This document shows positions 22,694 through 34,125 of a stretch of 64,000 nucleotides of DNA, one piece after another. This stretch comes from Mallotus nudiflorus (taxonomy: Eukaryota > Streptophyta > Magnoliopsida > Malpighiales > Euphorbiaceae): the NCBI GenBank assembly GCA_947683625.1, contig CANTUR010000631.1, positions 186,001 to 250,000 on the forward strand, given 5' to 3'. A program made the translations under genes and the position numbers. The notes under the pieces are model-generated. The model ran no database searches and was not told where the DNA came from. It worked only from the letters and a program-made list of their open reading frames with translations. The number at the start of each line of letters is the position of its first letter. The first letter of the stretch is position 1.

Positions 22694-23610
22694 ATGGTAG
22701 AATTTGATGTTGAAGCCTTCAAGGAACAGTTGAAAGCTGAAATGGCTAAACAACCAGGATGATCATGAGAGAAATTATAAGGGAAATAATGGGTACACCT
22801 AGAGGAGAACCACCAGCACCTCAACTGGTAGTGCCCTAACCACTAGCACCTCAACCTCGACCTTTTGATTTGGATGCAAAGGTTCCTAAAATGAAAAAGG
22901 TAAAGGATGATCAACAGCCAGTATTGGCAAAACCTATTATCCGTTAGAAAGAGGATGCCCTAGGGAATGTAAATAAGCCAAACTGGGCTAAAGACCTTGC
23001 CAAATTTATGGCTCAAATACAGTTAATGATGAAGGAAAAAGGGATTGATGCCCCAATGAGCTATTTCAAGTTGAGCCTGGATAAAGATGATGATCCCTTA
23101 CCGCGAAAGTTTAAATTCTCTGACATAAAGAAGTTCATTGGCACAGAGGACCCCTACCTCCATTTACAGTAGTATGTGACCCACATGAAGACGACTAAAC
23201 TAACTAAAGCACATATTGTGAAGTAATCCCTTCTATCTTTGGTAGGAGCACCCATCATATGGTATTATTCTCAAGAATCTCGTGTTCAAGCTGATTAGGA
23301 GGAATTATATGTTGCATTCATCAAGCAGTATAGTCTCAACATTTAGATGGAGGCTTCCCTAAGAGACTTGTAGAATATGAAATAAAAGTTTAATAACTCC
23401 TTTGTAGATTATTTGGTCAAGTGGAGAGCAAAATTAGCACAGATGAAGTAATGACCCACGGAATTTGATCAGTTGGTAATAGCCATGGAAGGGTGTGTAC
23501 TCCCCCTCTCTAAGAAGCTAAAGGATATAGGGATTCAAAACTTTGAGGAGTTGTATAGGTTTGGAGTACAGAAAGAATCAGACTTAGTATAAGAAACGAA
23601 GTTTTTTAGT
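22694..23610 (+). pseudogene. Tat-lineage gag, degenerate
   Basis: Structural (capsid) protein of the gypsy element. It opens MVEFDVEAFKEQLKAEMAKQ and later shows the retrotransposon gag core from about 23.1 kb (DIKKFIGTEDPYLHL, VGAPIIWYY, then FNNSFVDYLVKWRAKLAQMK). At least nine in-frame stops break it. By comparison with the family motif they stand mostly at Gln or Trp positions, which suggests C-to-T decay. The frame also slips near 22.76 kb. No zinc knuckle is seen. The stretch 23.6-24.36 kb is a Pro/Asn- and then Lys/Glu-rich linker without a clean frame. Confidence 0.75.
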
Positions 23611-24357
23611 GGAAGATCTACAAACAGAGAAAGGTTTGAATCTGGCAGTAGAGTTAGGCCAAGTGAAAATATACAAATCAACATAGTTAGATAATCCTAA
23701 AGGTTTTCTAATTTGGGAAGACCCCTCTCCAAAGTCCTAGAAAAACTGATTGAGAATAACCTTTTACAACCCTTACCTAAATGACCTTCTTTCCCAAATG
23801 CCAACCCAAAAATATACTGAAAGTACCACCAAAACACTGGGTATGATACAGAAAGTTGCACTCACCTGAAATATGAGATTCAAGATTTAATCTATTTAGG
23901 CAAAATAACCAATTCAGAAACTAGAAAACCAAACACTAAAAATAACCCTTTACCCAACTATTGAAATGTGCCACCACCAAATCCTCGTATCCTGATAATC
24001 AACACGGGTCTAATAGAGGAACAAGTCATTAATTCCTTTGTTGACGTCATACCCATACTACCAAAACCACAACCAAAAGACCTGAATCTGAGACAACAAT
24101 CCATTGAGTCTCATATAAATGTGCTTGATATTTGGAGTTTCGACAATGAATAAGCAGAAGCAGTTGATCTATGGAAGAATAATGAGAAGAAAGTAGCATA
24201 ATCCATTAAAAAATTGAAGGAGGGGAAGGAAAAGGTGAAAAAGGCTTAGGGAGAGAAAGGGGGAAGTAGTTCAAAAGAAGGATCCGAGAAAGATGAAAAA
24301 GTTGAGGAGATTATTGAAGCCAAAAGAGATGAGAAAACTCTTGCCAGTATTTGGGAG

Positions 24358-24771
24358 TTGCTTATGAACTCCTGGGCCCATCAGGAAGCACTGGTTTTAG
24401 ATCTTAATAACAAGAAGATACTTTCAACTCACACTCCAGAGCAAATGGTGGACTCATTAATTGAAAGCCCTCAGGGGGAAATTATTTTCATAAATAATGA
24501 CCTGCCCTTAGAAGGAAGGGATCACAACAAAGCCTTGTTCATTAAGGCCGAAGTAAAAGGCAAATTGACATGTTATGTTATGGCCGATAACGGGTCAACC
24601 ATTAATGTATGCCCTATGAAGATTCTACCAAAGTTGGGCCTGACAGTAGCTGATTTGAAGCCCTATAACATAGTCATTAAAGCTTATGATGATACAAAAA
24701 TATCAATTGAAGGAACTTTTTGGGCTTTAGTCAAGACTAGACCTATTAAATTTGGGTTAACCTCTATATAA
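24358..24771 (+). pseudogene. Tat-lineage retropepsin (aspartic protease) region
   Basis: An open stretch of 137 codons. The active-site motif reads MADNGSTINVCPMKILPKLG at about residues 74-93; DNGS in place of D[ST]G[AS] is the usual form in the Tat group. The later motif IKAYDDTKISIEG corresponds to the conserved segment after the flap. It matures gag and pol in active elements. It ends at a stop, and the next pol segment is in another frame. Confidence 0.82.
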
Positions 24772-25014
24772 TAGATATTCCAATCACCTTCGCTATTCTT
24801 CTAAGGAGACCATGGTTCCTTCCTTTGGGGGGGGAGTGTTGTCTATCATTCATCAAAAGATAAAATTTCAACATGAGAGAAAGGTGGTTATTATAATGGC
24901 TGAAACAAAGGCTGCAGCTGCTTCATTGAAATTAGCTCTTACTGAGATCCTGAACAACCTGAGTTTTGAAGTCTGTATGATTTATAAAGATGAGCCAAAC
25001 CTGAGATTATTAGT

Positions 25015-25215
25015 ATGATGAAGAGCATGCAGTTCATGCCTGGGATGGGATTAGGGAAGAATCAACAGGGCCCATTAAAATTCTTTAAACCCAAAGTGTC
25101 GATCTTGAAGCATGGGGTAGGATATCCAGGGGAAGATGAGTCTGAGGAAGAGGAAGAGGTTGAGGATAAGTCTAAGAAGAGAAGAATTAAGGCTAAGCTG
25201 AAGAAGAAAACACTC
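25015..25215 (+). pseudogene. G-patch segment of Tat pol
   Basis: A short open stretch starting MMKSMQFMPGMGLGKNQQG, a G-patch-like glycine pattern, followed by an acidic then a basic run. A G-patch between protease and RT is known in Tat/Ogre relatives; G-patches bind RNA or RNA helicases. It is separated from the following RT region by one stop at 25216. Confidence 0.7.
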
Positions 25216-25227
25216 TAGGAAATATTT

Positions 25228-25872
25228 GTGGAGGAAGATGCCAATTACACTTACCAAAGAGCTCTTGAGCCTTTAATGATCGCTGAAAAGTTGGTCCTCA
25301 TGTTTGAAATCTTCGTAAAATATGTGGGTGGGATCAAAGAATCTGTTGTTGAAGAGCCTATAATAAAAGAGCTAGTATTGACTTCAAAACCAGAGGGGGA
25401 TATTCTTGCAATTGGGCTAAAGGATGCTACTGACCAAGAAGAGGAATTCAACTTTGAAGCCTTTGTCCTTGATTTTATTATGGATGTTTTTTATGATGAC
25501 ATTGACTTTTCTCTTTATAATTTATTTAAGACTGATGACATTTTTCTTTCTAAAGTTAATATGATGAAGTCTGATTATGCTTACTTGTGCGATGTGTTTC
25601 CTAATGGTTATGTTGTCTATGATTATCATTTCATGCATATGTTTGACAATAATTCAATGAAAATTGAATCATTTAACCTATACACAAGTGATAACCCTAG
25701 AAATATACTTATTGCTTATGACTTAACTCCTAATGGGAGAGAAAAAATGAAAGAAACTCTTAAAAGAAGACAAAAAGTATTTTCTTGGAGTTATGAGGAT
25801 ATGCCTGGGATTGATAGAGAGATTACGGAACACATGATTCTCATGTATTCTCATATCACATCGATAAAATAG
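25228..25872 (+). pseudogene. Tat pol, linker before RT
   Basis: A 214-codon open stretch, acidic in its first half. Its end (QKVFSWSYEDMPGIDREITE) is the conserved segment before the RT fingers in Tat elements. It is in the same frame as the G-patch and continues toward the RT, which is broken by stops from 25870 on. It has no catalytic motif of its own. Confidence 0.75.
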
Positions 25873-25873
25873 A

Positions 25874-26600
25874 AAAAAAGAAGATTAAGGCCAGAATAGG
25901 CTCTCCTAGTCAAAGAAGAAGTAGAAAAATAGTTGAAAGCAAAGTTCCTATAAGTGGTGGATGACACCTAGTGGCTAGCTAATATAGTCCTAGTTCCCAA
26001 GAAAGATGGTTAAGTCAGGATGTGTGTGGACTATAGAGATTTGAACAAGGTTTTCCAACGGATGATTTTCCTCTACCACACATTAACACCTTAGTCGATA
26101 ATGTAACTTCTAGCGCCATGTACTCCTTTATGGATGGCTTCTCAGGATACAATCAAATTATGATAGCAGTAATTGACAAGTTGAAGACTTCTTTCATCAT
26201 TGAGTAGGTTGTTTACTGTTACACAATTATGCCATTCGAGTTGAAAAATGAATGGCTACTATGCTATTACATGACCTGATCCATAAAGAGATAGAAGTGT
26301 ATGTAGATGACATGATGGTGAAATCTCTAACCAGAGAAGGGCATTTCAAAGCCTTAGACAAGTTCCTAGTAAGAGCTAAAAAGTACAACCTCAAACTAAA
26401 TCCGAAGAAATGTGTTTTTGGGGTGACATCTGGGAAACTATTAGGACATATTATTAGTAAGAAAGGCATAAAGGTGGATCCGAAAAAAGTCATAGCAATC
26501 AGAGAAATGCCTATACCAAAGAATAAGAAAGAAGTCAAAGGGTTTATAGGAAGGCTATAATACATCAGCAGGTTCATAGCCAAACTAACTACCATTTGTT
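25874..26600 (+). pseudogene. Tat reverse transcriptase, broken
   Basis: RT motifs over several frames: VPKKDG and VRMCVDYRDLNK (about 26.0 kb), DDFPLPHINTLVDN with MYSFMDGFSGYNQIMI (26.06-26.17 kb), then the catalytic box YVDDMMVKS (about 26.30 kb), still intact, and LNPKKCVFGV with LGHIIS. Several stops and at least two frameshifts destroy the frame, most stops again at Gln or Trp sites. Confidence 0.85.
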
Positions 26601-26686
26601 AGTTGATCTTTAAGCTCTTAAAGAAGAATCAGCTGATTATCTAAGATGATAAGTGTCAATAAGGCTTTGAAACTATTAAGCAGTAT

Positions 26687-27064
26687 ATGATGAATCCTCC
26701 AATTTTATGGCCACCAAGACTAAGGAAGCCCTTAATTTTGTACTTGGCTATAGAGAAAGATGTGATTGGTGCAATATTGGCTCAAGAAGGAGAAGGGAGA
26801 GTCGAGCATGTTGTATATTATTTGAGTAAGAAGCTTTTACCTTATGAAGCCAAATATAGTCTAGTAGAAAGAACTTGCTTGGCTATAATTTGGGCAACAA
26901 ATAAGCTACAACATTACTTTTAGTCCTACAAGATTCAAGCGATTTCCAAGCATGATCCTTTTAGAGATCTCTTGCAGACTCCGTCATTAACAGGGAAATT
27001 AGCCAGATAGTTAGTTCTGGTTATAGAATTTGATATAGATTGTGTTACTAAAAAGGTGATAAAA
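26687..27064 (+). pseudogene. Tat RNase H, cut by a Tekay-like insertion
   Basis: It shows the start of the RNase H domain (LILYLAIEKDVIGAILAQEG), the YYLSKKLLPYEAKYSLVER motif and TCLAIIWAT. It continues with stops to EFDIDCVTKKVIK, and the next base is the LTR terminus at 27065. Tat relatives continue here into a second, archaeal-type RNase H. Only the last part of that domain resumes, at about 52.69 kb. Confidence 0.82.
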
Positions 27065-29731
27065 TGTCACGACCCAAAATAGGGGGCCATGACTGACACT
27101 GGGGAACGGAAATTCTTTCAAATCTGAAACCCATAACAAGCCTTAAAAAAAAGCATGTAATAAAAATAAAATAAATAAAATATTATTCAACAGAAAGTAA
27201 ATCTAAAATAATAAAAATAAGCTCCTCATCATTTTTTTTATAAAATATGACATCTCATATCATAAAATAAAATCTTTTAATTCAATACTTTAAAGTAACA
27301 CTCTAAATTAAAATATCGTACATGTATAAATCATAAACAACTTTTGACAGAATCAAATACAACTACTATTGCAGTGTCTAGAGTACAATATAAAACTCAA
27401 GTAAGTGATTTACATAATAAAGCCGAAGTGGAAGAAATCCGACAGACAGGTCTACTACTGAGATTTGAAAATAAGGACTCTCCTATAAAAACATCAATAG
27501 AGGGGAGTCAAACTTCAGTAAGTGAATTATTATAATATATATACACACATAGCTAAATGTCAAATGCAGACACTCAAAAGTATATATATATATATATAGG
27601 CAAATATACACAGATGCAAAGAAAATCATTTTTACATTTTAACACTGAAAAACATCAGTTTATGAAGGATCAAATAAAACCCTAAATGATCGCAACCTTA
27701 ATGCCAATAGAAAGTACTCTAGCCATATAGGCTCACTTAATTCCAAGTAAATTCACTTAATCCATACGGACAGTAAACTAGCCCCGAGACACTAAGTTGA
27801 TCGAGCTCTAGCAATCTGACTGTCAGTGTGATTGGTCTCGAGACACTAGGTCAACCGAGCTCCAGCAATCACACCCTCAATCACATCAATCTCAATCAAA
27901 TCAATATCAATCAATCATAATCACCACAATAATTTTCACTTAGCTCTAATCTAACGCACCGGTACGTAGACGGTCCTAGTACTGCCCATTAAGAAGTAAG
28001 TTCTATCGATATCCTTCATTTATATTAAAACATACATTCAGAAAAATAAATAATGCATAATGACATTTAAAATAAACAAATAAATCATATATATATCAGA
28101 AATATACCTAAAATAAACTAAGTATATTTCAGGTATATATACGTATAATAAGTTCAATTAAATCATGTAATATACTCAAAATCAACCAATAAAATATTTA
28201 AACATAATTTGAAAATAAATCATAAAGAAAACATGCATTTATTTTAAAATATATCAATAATATACTAAAAACATACTTAAATATTTAATAAAGCAATTAT
28301 GTAAAATTTACGTTTAAAACATATAATTTATAAAGCATGCAACCTAAAGCAATGCATATATATCATAATAACTCACAATTATGCACTCCTCGAGATGGGT
28401 CTGACAAGCCTGGTCCACTAGATCTCAATCTCGGTGCAATTAACAATAAAATAATAATACGAAATCAGAATAATTCTAACTTAGACTTCTAAAGACTCGA
28501 TATAGAATTCTAAACACAGACAGATAATAGGTATTTGACCGAATGTCATGTTTTACGAGAATTCTATCAAAAATTCGATAGAACCTCCTCTATAAAATAG
28601 ACATCTCTCTACTTAAAAAGTAGAGTCGGTCCTGCAAGAAAAATACACTTCAAGTAAGGATTCTCACAACTCCTCGGTCAGGACCTCAAACTACAAATCC
28701 CCTCGACCGAGATTCACAATTCACAACAAAATATAATAAAATATATTAAAATCCAATAAATACCAAAAATGCCCTTTAAGTACCAAAATATAGCAATTTA
28801 AATATTCAAACACTAAAAGTAATTATTTTACCGATAATTATTTAAAAATCCTAATATTAATATAATATTATTAAAATCGATATTTCTTGATAAATTCACA
28901 AATATTAATAAAAATTCATTTTATAAATACAAATTACTTAATTAGTACAAAAATATATTAAAAATTACTATAAATCCATTTATTTACAAAAATAGTATAT
29001 TATATAATTTAAAAATAATTTTCTAAAAATAGTATCAATTATTTAAAATTAGTAATTAATTCATATAAATAATTTTTATACCTCATATAATTATTAAAAC
29101 CAATTAAATTTAATATTCAACTAAAATTATCATCAAATTACCAAAATGCCCCTAATATACAAAAATACACATAAAATACTAATAATATTCAAAAATTCAA
29201 TAAAAATTATATAATTACTCAAAAATTATTTTCTCAACATATTGTTCACTAAAATCAAAAAATATACTTAATTAACCAATAATTACTAACAAAATATATA
29301 TTTAACCTAAATTTTCAAAATTGACATAAACTAAATATAATTATAAAAATTACAAAAAAATCAAAAAAATTATAAATTAAATTCTAAAATTAATATAAAC
29401 CACCAAAAACACCAAAAATCACAATTTCATAATTTATTTAATTAATTTACGAAAATTATAAAATAATAAAAAATTCACAAAAATCAAAATAAATTCCAAA
29501 AATTACACAAAAATTCTAGGATGTAGATTAAGCTAAGTGGAACAATATTTGTTAAGGCACTTCTCATGAATCACAAGAAATCAAGCTAAAAAAAAAATCA
29601 AAAATAAAAAATGGCTAAAATAAAGAAATTGATCACCACTGAAATCTAAGTCAAACCAAGTGAAATGAATCTTTGAAACACACTCACCGACAAGAAAGGA
29701 AGAGAATGGAACCGCCGATGTCAAAAACGGT
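27065..29731 (-). repeat. LTR of element 2, first piece
   Basis: Starts with TGTCACGACCC directly after the Tat sequence and matches copy A throughout, including the paired GAGCTCCAGCAATCACAC blocks (27.78-27.87 kb), the stem-loop near 27.97 kb and GTGAGT (minus) near 29.68 kb. It breaks at the insertion of the opposite-facing solo LTR, where the flank reads ACGGT. Confidence 0.88.
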
Positions 29732-30094
29732 TGTAATAACCCTGATTTTTAAATTATTCTATTAAGTAATAAGATATGCAGTGTTAATAAATTTAAAAGT
29801 TAAATTTATTTATTTTGCTATTTTATGATTAATAATTATTATTTTATGTTTAATAATATTTTCAACATAAATATTTTATTTTAAAATTTTAAAATTTATT
29901 ATTTCGGATGGTAATATTGTAACAATATTAATTTATGTATATTATTATTTTTATCAATCTACATTATTTATTTTATTGTTAAATTATTGTCATTAGTATT
30001 ATTTTTATTGTTCAATATTATTATGAACGTTATTTTATTAATAGTATTAATTTTAATTGTTGTTAAATTTATATTTTGTACATTATTGTACATA

Positions 30095-30173
<79 letters not shown>

Positions 30174-33100
30174 GTGTATGCATATAAATAAATAGACTAA
30201 ATGAGTGGTAGAGATTTAATTGAATTAAAGTTATATTATTATTATTATTATTATTAAAGTTATATATATATATATGAAAACAAAGTTTCAGAGAGCCATT
30301 TCTCCCCTTCTCCTTCCGTGAAGTCTCGATCTCATGCATTTACTGTGCTTCTTCCACCTTTATGCCAGCAGCCATCCATCACCTCCTCCTCCATTCATCT
30401 TCATCGCCTTCCTCTGGAGCTGCCGGAACTAGCACGAACAGCGTCAAGTAGCGATGGCAGCAAACCTCTTCATATTGTCGGAGCCATTTTTAACAATGGG
30501 AGCTTAGTTTCTTTAGCTCGATCAACTCCTTGAGTTGGGGGGAAGTTGATTTTGAGCTTAATCAATGCTCAAAGCTAGTTATTTGTGAGTTTTAATCAAT
30601 TTTTAGTTTTTGTCAAATTTCTTTTCTATTTTTTTTAGCTTGAGTTTAATGGGTTTTTTTTTTATAATTTCCTTTAAAAATGATGATTTATATAATTTGA
30701 GCTTCATGAATATATATTTGTTATAATTTTTGGAATTTATTTTAATTTTGGTGAATTTTTGATTATTTTATTATTAAATAATTAATTTTTGTTAATTAAT
30801 TAATTAAATTATGAATTTGGTTAAATTATTGTTATTATATATTGTCATCAATTTTGATGTTGAGAAATTAATTTTTGGGAATATTTTGTAATTTTTAGAA
30901 ATATTTATAGTTTATGTAAGTTTGGATATTTAGTTAAATGTGTATTTTTGGTTGAAACGAGAGTTTAATTTTTGTATTTTAGTTAATATTAGAATGTTAT
31001 TTGTTGAGAGAATAATTTTTATGAATTTATATAATTTTTATGAAATTTTATGTAAATTATGTGTATTTTAAATTATTGAGTTAAATATGTAGTTTTGTGG
31101 AAATTATTGGTTAAATATGTGTTTTGATTGATATTAGTATATTATATGTTGATTAAATAATTCTTATGATTTTATATAATTTTTGAGGAAATTATTTAGT
31201 ATATTTACGTATATTGGATATTTGATATTATAGGGGTAAATGTGTAATTTTGTGTTAATTATAGTTAGATATTAGGTTTTAGTTGATTTTATAATTATTT
31301 AAGGTAATAAAATGATTTTTACAAATTAACTATAATTTTTAACTAATTATTACTATTTTTCGAAAATTGTTTTCAAATAATATATTATATATTATTTTGG
31401 AAATAAAATGGGTTTTAAACTAATTTTATTATATAATTAAGCTATTTAGGAAATTGAATGTGAATTTTATTATGTTATGTTGAACAATTGTAAAATTGAA
31501 TTTTATAATATTATATATTATATTTGAGATTTTATTTGTTAACTTGTAATAATTTTGGAATGTTATGTAAATAATAAGTGTATTTGTTACTTTGAGCTTT
31601 AATGTGTAATTTATTATTTTTGTGATGCTAAATTGTGATCTTAAATATTATTTACAATTTATGTTAATTTAATTGTAAAATAGAGATTTTATCCCATTTA
31701 TGAATTTTATTATCAAATATTATTTAAATTAAACTTTTATGTTTTAATTGGAAAATAAAGGTTTTTAAATATTTTTATGGGTTCTTGATAATTTTTATTA
31801 ATTTACTATTTAATATTATTTGTTTGTATATTGCGAACCTCGGTTGGGGATTTGTGGAGTTTAGAATCCCAACTTGAGGTGTTGTGTTTTGTGATTTTGG
31901 AAGTGTGTTTTCTATGCAAGATCGACCCTACTTTTGTAGGGAGATGTCCGTTTTACAGAGGGGACTCTGTCGAAATTTTGGTAGATTTCTCGTAAAACGT
32001 GACAATCGGTCCAGGTCTAGTTTTGAATTTTTTATTGAGTCTTTCTATAGTAATCCTAGAAGCGTAGAATTAGAAGTTTATTCTAATTATTAATGTTATT
32101 TTATTTTTCTAACTGTGCTGAGACCAAGGCCTAATGAACCAGGTCTGCCAAGTTTGTCTCATGGAGCACAAATTTGTGAGTTATTATAATGTATATATAT
32201 GCATTGCATATAGAATGCATGACTTAGGATTTCTTTTCATTTTCATTATATGTTTTTAAAAGTAATTTAATTTATAATATGATTAGGGTTATGTTTAGTA
32301 TATTTTAATATATATACATGTTTTAAATGTATATTCATTCATAATTGTTTATTTAAATGATTAGTATACTTTACGTATATTTTTAGTATATTGTTGGTTT
32401 ATTCCTAAATAATTGCATGTCATATTATTGATTTGTACTTAAATTGTTTTTAAGTATATTTTTGGTATATCTTTGATATATTTCCAAATAAATGCATGTT
32501 TTATTATTGATTTAAACCTAACATGTTATTGGTATATTTAGGATTTAATTTTTGATATATGCATGCTAGATGATTAGTTTATTTTTGGTATATTTTTGGA
32601 TATGTGTCAAACCAAAATGCATGTTTTAGTACATATACATGTTTTAAATGAATATTTATGCATAATTGTTTTATTAAATGACTTGTGTACTTAGGTATAT
32701 CTTTAGTATATTTAGACATATTTTTAAGTAAATGCATGTTATATTATTGAAACACACTTAAATTGTTTTAAATTATATTAAGGGTTTATCTTTAGTATAT
32801 TTCATATTTTATTTGACATATATATAGTCGAAATATACTTGGTTGATTTTAGGTATATTTATGGTATATATATGGTTTATTTTACTATTATGAATGTTAT
32901 TTTACATTATTTATTTTTCGTATGAATGATTCATTATAAATGAAGGATATTAATAGAACTTACTTCCTAGTGGGCAGCACTAGGACCGTGTACGTACTGG
33001 TTCGATAGATTTAGGTATGAGTGAGGAATTAATGGTGGAGATTATGATTTGATTGATTATGACTTAATTGATTTGATTGAGATGTGATGTGATTGAGAGT

Positions 33101-33876
33101 GTGATTGCTGGAGCTCAGTTGACCAAGTGTCTTGGGGCCAATCACACTGATAGTCAGACTGCTGGAGCTCGGTTGACTTAGTGTCTCGAGGCCAGCCTAC
33201 TGTCCAGAGTGGAATAAGTGATCTATTTGGACTTAAGTGAGCCTTTATGGCTAGAGTTATAATATGGTTGATTGAGGTTGCGATTAATAGGATTCTATTT
33301 AATCCTTCATGTATTAAAATAAATGACTTTTACATTTATTATATTTATAAAAGCAGAGTTTGACATTTATGTGAAATGCGTGTATATACATATACATTTA
33401 TATGAATGCCTGACTGGGTATGGTTTAGATTGCATGTATATATAGTATAATAACTCACTCAGTGCGGTCTGACTCTCCTCAATTATTTTTTTTTCAAGGG
33501 ATCCTATATCGTCAGACCTTAGTAGTAGAGTTTTTCGTCAACGTTCTTCCATCCCGGCTATTTTATGTAAATGTATAATTTGAACTCTGAATTGCATTCT
33601 AGAAACTGCAGTAGTAGTGTTATTGTATCAGAAGAGTATTATTTTATTTTGACATTAAATACTCAGAGAGTTGTATTTGAACATTGTATGAATATATTTA
33701 TTTATGAAAGGATTTGGAGTATTTATTTTGTATATTGATTCAAAAAATTTTAATTTTGTTATACTTTTTTTTAATTTATTGCATGATTTTATTTTCTAAG
33801 GCTTGCTATAGGTTCCAGATTCAAAAGAATTCCCGTTCCCTAGCGCCGGTCATGACTCCTAGTTTGGATCGTGACA
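29732..33876 (+). mobile_element. Solo LTR, diverged long copy (copy B)
   Basis: A plus-sense LTR of the same family, from TGTAATAACCC to GATCGTGACA, 4,145 bp against about 3.24 kb in the others. Flanks ACGGT (29727-29731) and ATGGT (33877-33881) form a 5-bp target duplication with one difference. The order of conserved blocks is the same, but the GC-rich block (30.30-30.53 kb) is strongly changed, its GTGAGT is lost, and the spacers are longer. It carries (GT)n(AT)n at 30.10-30.17 kb. It was inserted in the GC-rich block of element 2's LTR. No internal region is left. Confidence 0.85.
30097..30168. repeat. (GT)n(AT)n microsatellite in copy B
   Basis: GT repeats pass into a long AT run at the place where other copies of this LTR carry a short TATATA run, so it is probably that run expanded. 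Confidence 0.85.
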
Positions 33877-34125
33877 ATGGTGGCCGGAATAGACTTGAAC
33901 GGTGGTGGTGAGGATTTTTGATTCTCGGCCAAAACAAGCTTCAACAGTGCCTGAGCAGGGAAGAAATGGCGGTGGAGCTAGCTGGTGGAGGAGGTGGAAG
34001 TTTGAGAGGCACATCGATAATGGTTGGTCGGAGTTGCAGCGACGGTGATGGTGATGGTGAGGGTCGGGAGGGGGAGAAGGAGAAGGGGTATGTTTTGTAA
34101 ATTTTAGGTTTATATATATATATAT
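33877..34125 (-). repeat. LTR of element 2, middle piece (GC-rich block)
   Basis: Resumes with ATGGTGGCCGGAAT, which continues the sequence interrupted at 29731, and runs through the GC-rich block to a TATATATA run. Element 1 was inserted at the end of that run (TATAT, 34121-34125). Confidence 0.85.

Noticed and set aside
29968..30339. Open frames with Ile/Tyr runs around 30 kb
   Set aside because: They translate the GT/AT microsatellite and Asn-rich AT sequence inside a solo LTR.
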